Assembly: GCA_946480695.1 (NCBI GenBank)
Contig: CAMLKG010000001.1
Span: forward strand, 186,001-250,000
Direction: 5' to 3'
From: an uncultured Cellvibrio sp.
GTDB taxonomy: Bacteria > Pseudomonadota > Gammaproteobacteria > Pseudomonadales > Cellvibrionaceae
DNA length: 64,000 nucleotides
Position 1 is the stretch's first letter, and each line of letters begins with the position of its first letter. Both the position numbers and the translations under genes were made by a program. Positions 60,908 through 64,000 of this stretch are shown one piece after another. The notes under the pieces were generated by a model, which was given only the letters and a program-made list of their open reading frames with translations, was not told where the DNA came from and searched no databases.

Positions 60908-62098
60908 TTACACTTCGCGCAATGCTGCGGCAACCGGTAAACGCGCTGCGCGAATTGCGGGAAAAAAGCCGCCGATGAACCCAATCACTGTGGCGAACAT
61001 AACTCCCTGCACCAATAAATCCGGCGTGACCGCAAAATCGAAAACAACCTGGCTAAAACTCGCAAAATTCAGCGTCGATACGGTGTAGCCGTTAAACACA
61101 AAATAAACAATGACAGAACCAATGATACCGCCGGTGATAGCCAGGACTAACGATTCCACCAGTGTAGAAATAGCGACCGGCGTTGCGCCAAAACCCAACG
61201 CACGCAATGTGGCGATTTCGCGGGTGCGGTTGGATACCGAGGTATACATCGTATTTACCGCGCCAAATATCGCGCCTAACGCCATGAGCATCGCCAGGGG
61301 ATAACCAATCATCTTGATGAATTTACTTAAGGGTTCCGATTGTTCGGCGAGGTATTCTGTTTCGCGCTTCACATCCAGGTTTAATTTGGGGTCAGCGGCA
61401 ATCGCCTCTTTAAATGCAGCAAAACCATTCTTGTCTTCCAACTTTACACGCACGATTTGGTAGCTGTTGCCGCGCCTGTAGGCATTTTGCAAAATCTTGG
61501 CGTCGCACCAAATCTCTGACTCGGCCAAGCCGCCACCGGATTCGAAAACCCCTACGACATTCCATTCGGTTTGCCCGAATTTAACCACAGAACCCACGTT
61601 TAAATTAGCAAATTGGGTTTGTGCGCCGCGCCCCACAATGAGTTCATTTTTCCCGGGCTCAAAATTCCGGCCTTCGACAATGTTGAATTGCTTGCGCACG
61701 GAAAATGCCATGGGTTCAACACCCCGCAAAGGCGCATTGGCGCTAGCATCCTTGTTACGCATGGGCACATCCACGATGACAAATAATTCCGGTGAACTTA
61801 GCGGTTGGCCATCTTGTTTGGCAATACCCGGCAAATTTGCAATTAACTGGGTTTGATCGTATCCCAGGCCGCTATTCATTTCGGTCGTAGCGCCGGCACG
61901 CAGCAACATCAATACATCATCGGAGCCGGCATTCACCATAGTGCGCTGGAAACCGCTGGCCATGGAGAGTACGCCGATAAACACCCCCACAACGCAGGCC
62001 ACACCAAAAACAGCTACCGATGAAGTTCCCATACGCTGCGGCAAATTGCGCAGGTTCATCAGGGTAATCAATATAATTTGGGCAATTCCATTAAACAT
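60908..62098 (-). CDS. MacB/FtsX-type ABC exporter permease, second of the pair
   Basis: The 396-residue protein has one N-terminal membrane helix (SSVAVFGVACVVGVFIGVLS), a large periplasmic domain (about 60-270) and three C-terminal helices, ending with the FtsX signature FAPAIRAARLPVAAALREV-like segment (seen as FPAIRAARLPVAAALREV). MacB-type permeases work as mechanotransmitters, not as channels. I choose the ATG at 62098, where GGAG lies nine bases before; it follows the stop of the previous gene by two bases, so they are translationally coupled. With the other permease and the ATPase it forms one transporter. The substrate is unknown. Confidence 0.88.
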   Translation of the reverse strand: MFNGIAQIILITLMNLRNLPQRMGTSSVAVFGVACVVGVFIGVLSMASGFQRTMVNAGSDDVLMLLRAGATTEMNSGLGYDQTQLIANLPGIAKQDGQPLSSPELFVIVDVPMRNKDASANAPLRGVEPMAFSVRKQFNIVEGRNFEPGKNELIVGRGAQTQFANLNVGSVVKFGQTEWNVVGVFESGGGLAESEIWCDAKILQNAYRRGNSYQIVRVKLEDKNGFAAFKEAIAADPKLNLDVKRETEYLAEQSEPLSKFIKMIGYPLAMLMALGAIFGAVNTMYTSVSNRTREIATLRALGFGATPVAISTLVESLVLAITGGIIGSVIVYFVFNGYTVSTLNFASFSQVVFDFAVTPDLLVQGVMFATVIGFIGGFFPAIRAARLPVAAALREV

Positions 62099-62100
62099 GA

Positions 62101-63258
62101 TTAGCGTCTCCGTAATGCAGCGACAATGTTTAACTGCAAACCTTGCAACGCCGGGATAAAGCCGGTGAGCAAGCCGAATAAACACATAAGCCCCACGCCC
62201 GCCAACATCGTGCCTGTAGACAGGTTTAATCCAGGCAAGGTTGAGGCCATGGCGGTTGCGGCACCGCCGATGAATATTTTTGCGAGCAATAGCCCTGCAA
62301 CACCCCCAATAAATGAAACGACGACGGCTTCCATTAACACCATTAACATAACGGCGACATCAGAGAAACCCAGCGTTTTCAGTATGGCCAGTTCAGGGAT
62401 ACGCTCGCGAAATGATTGCGCCATGGTATTACCGGCTACCAATAGCATGGTGAAAAACACCGCCCCCAAAATCAGCGTGGTAATTAATCCTATGTCACCG
62501 AATTGTTTGGCAAAGGATTTAGCGAATTCTTTTTCGCTGCTGGTTTTTGTTTCGGCCGGGGAATTCGCAAATAACGCGTCTATAGTCGTTGCTACCTGTA
62601 CGGATTGCTTTGGATCTTTAACACGGATAATCAACCAGCCCAAGGTACCTTTCGCATATTGTCGCGCTTCATCAAAATAATCGTAATGCATCAACATGCT
62701 ATTGGTATCGGCACTTTTACTTTTGGTTTCGTAAATACCTTCAATTACAAACTCCCAAGTGGTGCTGCCATCTTCGCGCGGGAATAACCCGACCAAAGGG
62801 ATACGATCACCGATTTTCCATTTAAACCTGTCCACCAACCCCTTACCGATAACGACGCCCACACGATTCTTTTTCCAGGCTTGCATGTGTTCTTCAGGCA
62901 AGCTGACCATGTCCTTATAGATTTCAAAATAATCGTCCGCAATTACCGGAAATTGTGGAAATTGGTTTTTAGGGTCCTGGTAATAACCACCGAACCAATT
63001 GGCGGAGGTTGCCTTATCAACCCCGTCAAGCCCCTGGATTTTTCCGAGATAGGCTTCAGGCAGGGGTTGTATCAACGAAATCTTATTAATACTGATCAGC
63101 CGGTCTTCACCGGCAATTTCCGCGCCCTGGTCAAACGCGGCGGCAAGGCTGCGCAACAAACCAAATAGCAGGAACGCCACCATAATCGATAGCAACGTCA
63201 AAATGGTGCGGGCTTTTTTACGCCCCAAATTACTTAATAAAAATTGCAGGTAGTACAT
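62101..63258 (-). CDS. MacB/FtsX-type ABC exporter permease, first of the pair
   Basis: The 385-residue protein has an N-terminal helix (TILTLLSIMVAFLLFGLLRS), a periplasmic domain (about 45-260) and three C-terminal helices (LITTLILGAVFFTMLLVAGN, VVVSFIGGVAGLLLAKIFIG, MLAGVGLMCLFGLLTGFIPA). It ends PALQGLQLNIVAALRRR, the FtsX family end. The ATG at 63258 has GGGGG upstream and follows the ATPase stop by two bases. The pair of distinct permeases suggests a heterodimer. Confidence 0.88.
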   Translation of the reverse strand: MYYLQFLLSNLGRKKARTILTLLSIMVAFLLFGLLRSLAAAFDQGAEIAGEDRLISINKISLIQPLPEAYLGKIQGLDGVDKATSANWFGGYYQDPKNQFPQFPVIADDYFEIYKDMVSLPEEHMQAWKKNRVGVVIGKGLVDRFKWKIGDRIPLVGLFPREDGSTTWEFVIEGIYETKSKSADTNSMLMHYDYFDEARQYAKGTLGWLIIRVKDPKQSVQVATTIDALFANSPAETKTSSEKEFAKSFAKQFGDIGLITTLILGAVFFTMLLVAGNTMAQSFRERIPELAILKTLGFSDVAVMLMVLMEAVVVSFIGGVAGLLLAKIFIGGAATAMASTLPGLNLSTGTMLAGVGLMCLFGLLTGFIPALQGLQLNIVAALRRR

Positions 63259-63260
63259 GA

Positions 63261-63986
63261 TCAATGTCCCCCGCTATGCTCATTGGTAACCAGCGAGCCT
63301 TTGTCCATGTGCCATGTGTGGCGAGCATGGTCAGCAGCGCGCGGGTCGTGGGTAACCATAATGATGGTTTTTTGTTGCTGCTGGTTGAGGGTTTGCAACA
63401 ATACGAGGATTTCATCCGCCGTCGCACGATCCAAATCACCGGTGGGCTCATCACACAACAGTAAATCCGGGTCACTGACTAGCGCGCGCGCAATGGCAAC
63501 ACGCTGCTCCTGTCCGCCCGACAATTCGCTGGGATAATGCTTGGCGCGGTTGGATAATCCGACCAGTTCCAACGCGGCCGCAACATGCGCCTTGCGCTGC
63601 TTGCTGCTGAGATTGGTAAGCAGCAGCGGCAATTCCACATTTTTTTCGGCGGTTAGCACCGGCATCAAATTATAGAATTGGAAAATAAAACCGACGTGAC
63701 GCGCCCGCCATTTAGTGAGCTGGGAAGCGGACATTTGATCGAGCCGCTGGCCGCCAATCATTAATTCACCGGCAGTAGGCGAATCCAGTCCACCCAATAA
63801 ATTTAATAAGGTTGTTTTACCTGAACCCGATGGCCCCATTAACGCCAGGAAGTCACCGCGATAAATATCCAGGTTCAAACCCGCCAGCACTTTTACTTGC
63901 TCCTTACCTTTTTTATAGGCCTTGCTAATACCTTTTAATTGTACGAGTAATTCACCAGTGTGGACTTGGGATTCAAGCGCAGTCAT
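63261..63986 (-). CDS. MacB/LolD-type ABC exporter ATP-binding protein
   Basis: The 241-residue ATPase has Walker A LMGPSGSGKTTLLN, Q-loop VGFIFQFYNLMPVLTAEKNV, signature LSGGQEQRVAIARAL, Walker B LLLCDEPTGDLD and switch His in MVTHDPR. LDSPTAGELMIGGQRL is typical of the LolD/MacB class. CTGGAGG stands before the ATG. It is the first gene of the ABC operon seen here. A periplasmic adaptor gene of the HlyD/MacA class may lie beyond the right edge. Confidence 0.95.
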   Translation of the reverse strand: MTALESQVHTGELLVQLKGISKAYKKGKEQVKVLAGLNLDIYRGDFLALMGPSGSGKTTLLNLLGGLDSPTAGELMIGGQRLDQMSASQLTKWRARHVGFIFQFYNLMPVLTAEKNVELPLLLTNLSSKQRKAHVAAALELVGLSNRAKHYPSELSGGQEQRVAIARALVSDPDLLLCDEPTGDLDRATADEILVLLQTLNQQQQKTIIMVTHDPRAADHARHTWHMDKGSLVTNEHSGGH

Positions 63987-64000
63987 AGATCCTCCAGGAA

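Noticed and set aside
1..64000. CRISPR array, prophage, integron or transposon as an explanation for repeats
   Set aside because: No regularly spaced direct repeats, integrase or transposase genes, or terminal repeats were seen. The only recurring short sequences are the operators and hairpins described.

Overview
The window looks like a chromosomal segment of a carbohydrate-degrading Gammaproteobacterium, probably of the Cellvibrionaceae (Cellvibrio-like). That placement is an inference. It rests on roughly even base composition, Pseudomonas-like neighbourhoods (hisI-hisE-tatABC, fabA-fabB), many secreted or lipid-anchored glycoside hydrolases, TonB-dependent receptors (TBDRs) and SlyD. I see no tRNA, rRNA, CRISPR array, insertion sequence or phage gene.

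Layout. Positions 1-18.1 kb hold mostly envelope and housekeeping genes: a sialate O-acetylesterase cut by the left edge, a DUF3144 protein, an M16 lipoprotein peptidase, a run of three secreted proteins (YggN/DUF2884, GIN-domain/DUF2807, unknown), the Tex RNA-binding protein, a TauE-type permease, several small unknowns, a GST-like protein, and an operon of a lipoprotein alpha/beta-hydrolase with a NatAB-like ABC-2 exporter. Positions 18.1-30.4 kb are core metabolism: slyD, a phosphopantetheinyl transferase, an octaprenyl diphosphate synthase, fabA, fabB, an acyltransferase, a divergent RmlD-like/FAD-oxidoreductase/aldo-keto reductase group, hisI-hisE-tatABC, a DUF2061 membrane protein with a Fur-box promoter, and a CYTH protein.

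Positions 30.5-59.6 kb form a large starch/maltodextrin utilization locus. It encodes two TBDRs, a giant lipoprotein pullulanase, two paralogous SusA-like GH13 enzymes, a lipoprotein GH13 amylase, a GH97 alpha-glucosidase, a flavin-dependent (tryptophan-type) halogenase, an acyltransferase-3 membrane protein, a GH13 alpha-glucosidase without a signal peptide, a lipoprotein GH15 glucoamylase, an MFS maltose-type transporter and a LacI-family regulator. Nine near-identical palindromes with core CATACGTATG (or a one-base variant) sit in four intergenic regions of this locus and nowhere else that I found. They are the obvious operators for the LacI regulator and divide the locus into four regulated units.

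A consistent working model follows. Surface or outer-membrane lipoproteins (pullulanase, GH13, GH15) cut starch. The TBDRs import maltodextrins. Periplasmic SusA-like and GH97 enzymes trim them. The MFS protein carries maltose or short oligosaccharides inward, and the signal-less GH13 enzyme finishes hydrolysis in the cytoplasm. The roles of the halogenase and the acyltransferase in this scheme are unexplained and are the most interesting open points. Positions 59.7-64 kb contain a trypsin-like protease with a PEP-CTERM-like tail and a MacB/LolD-type ABC exporter operon running off the right edge.
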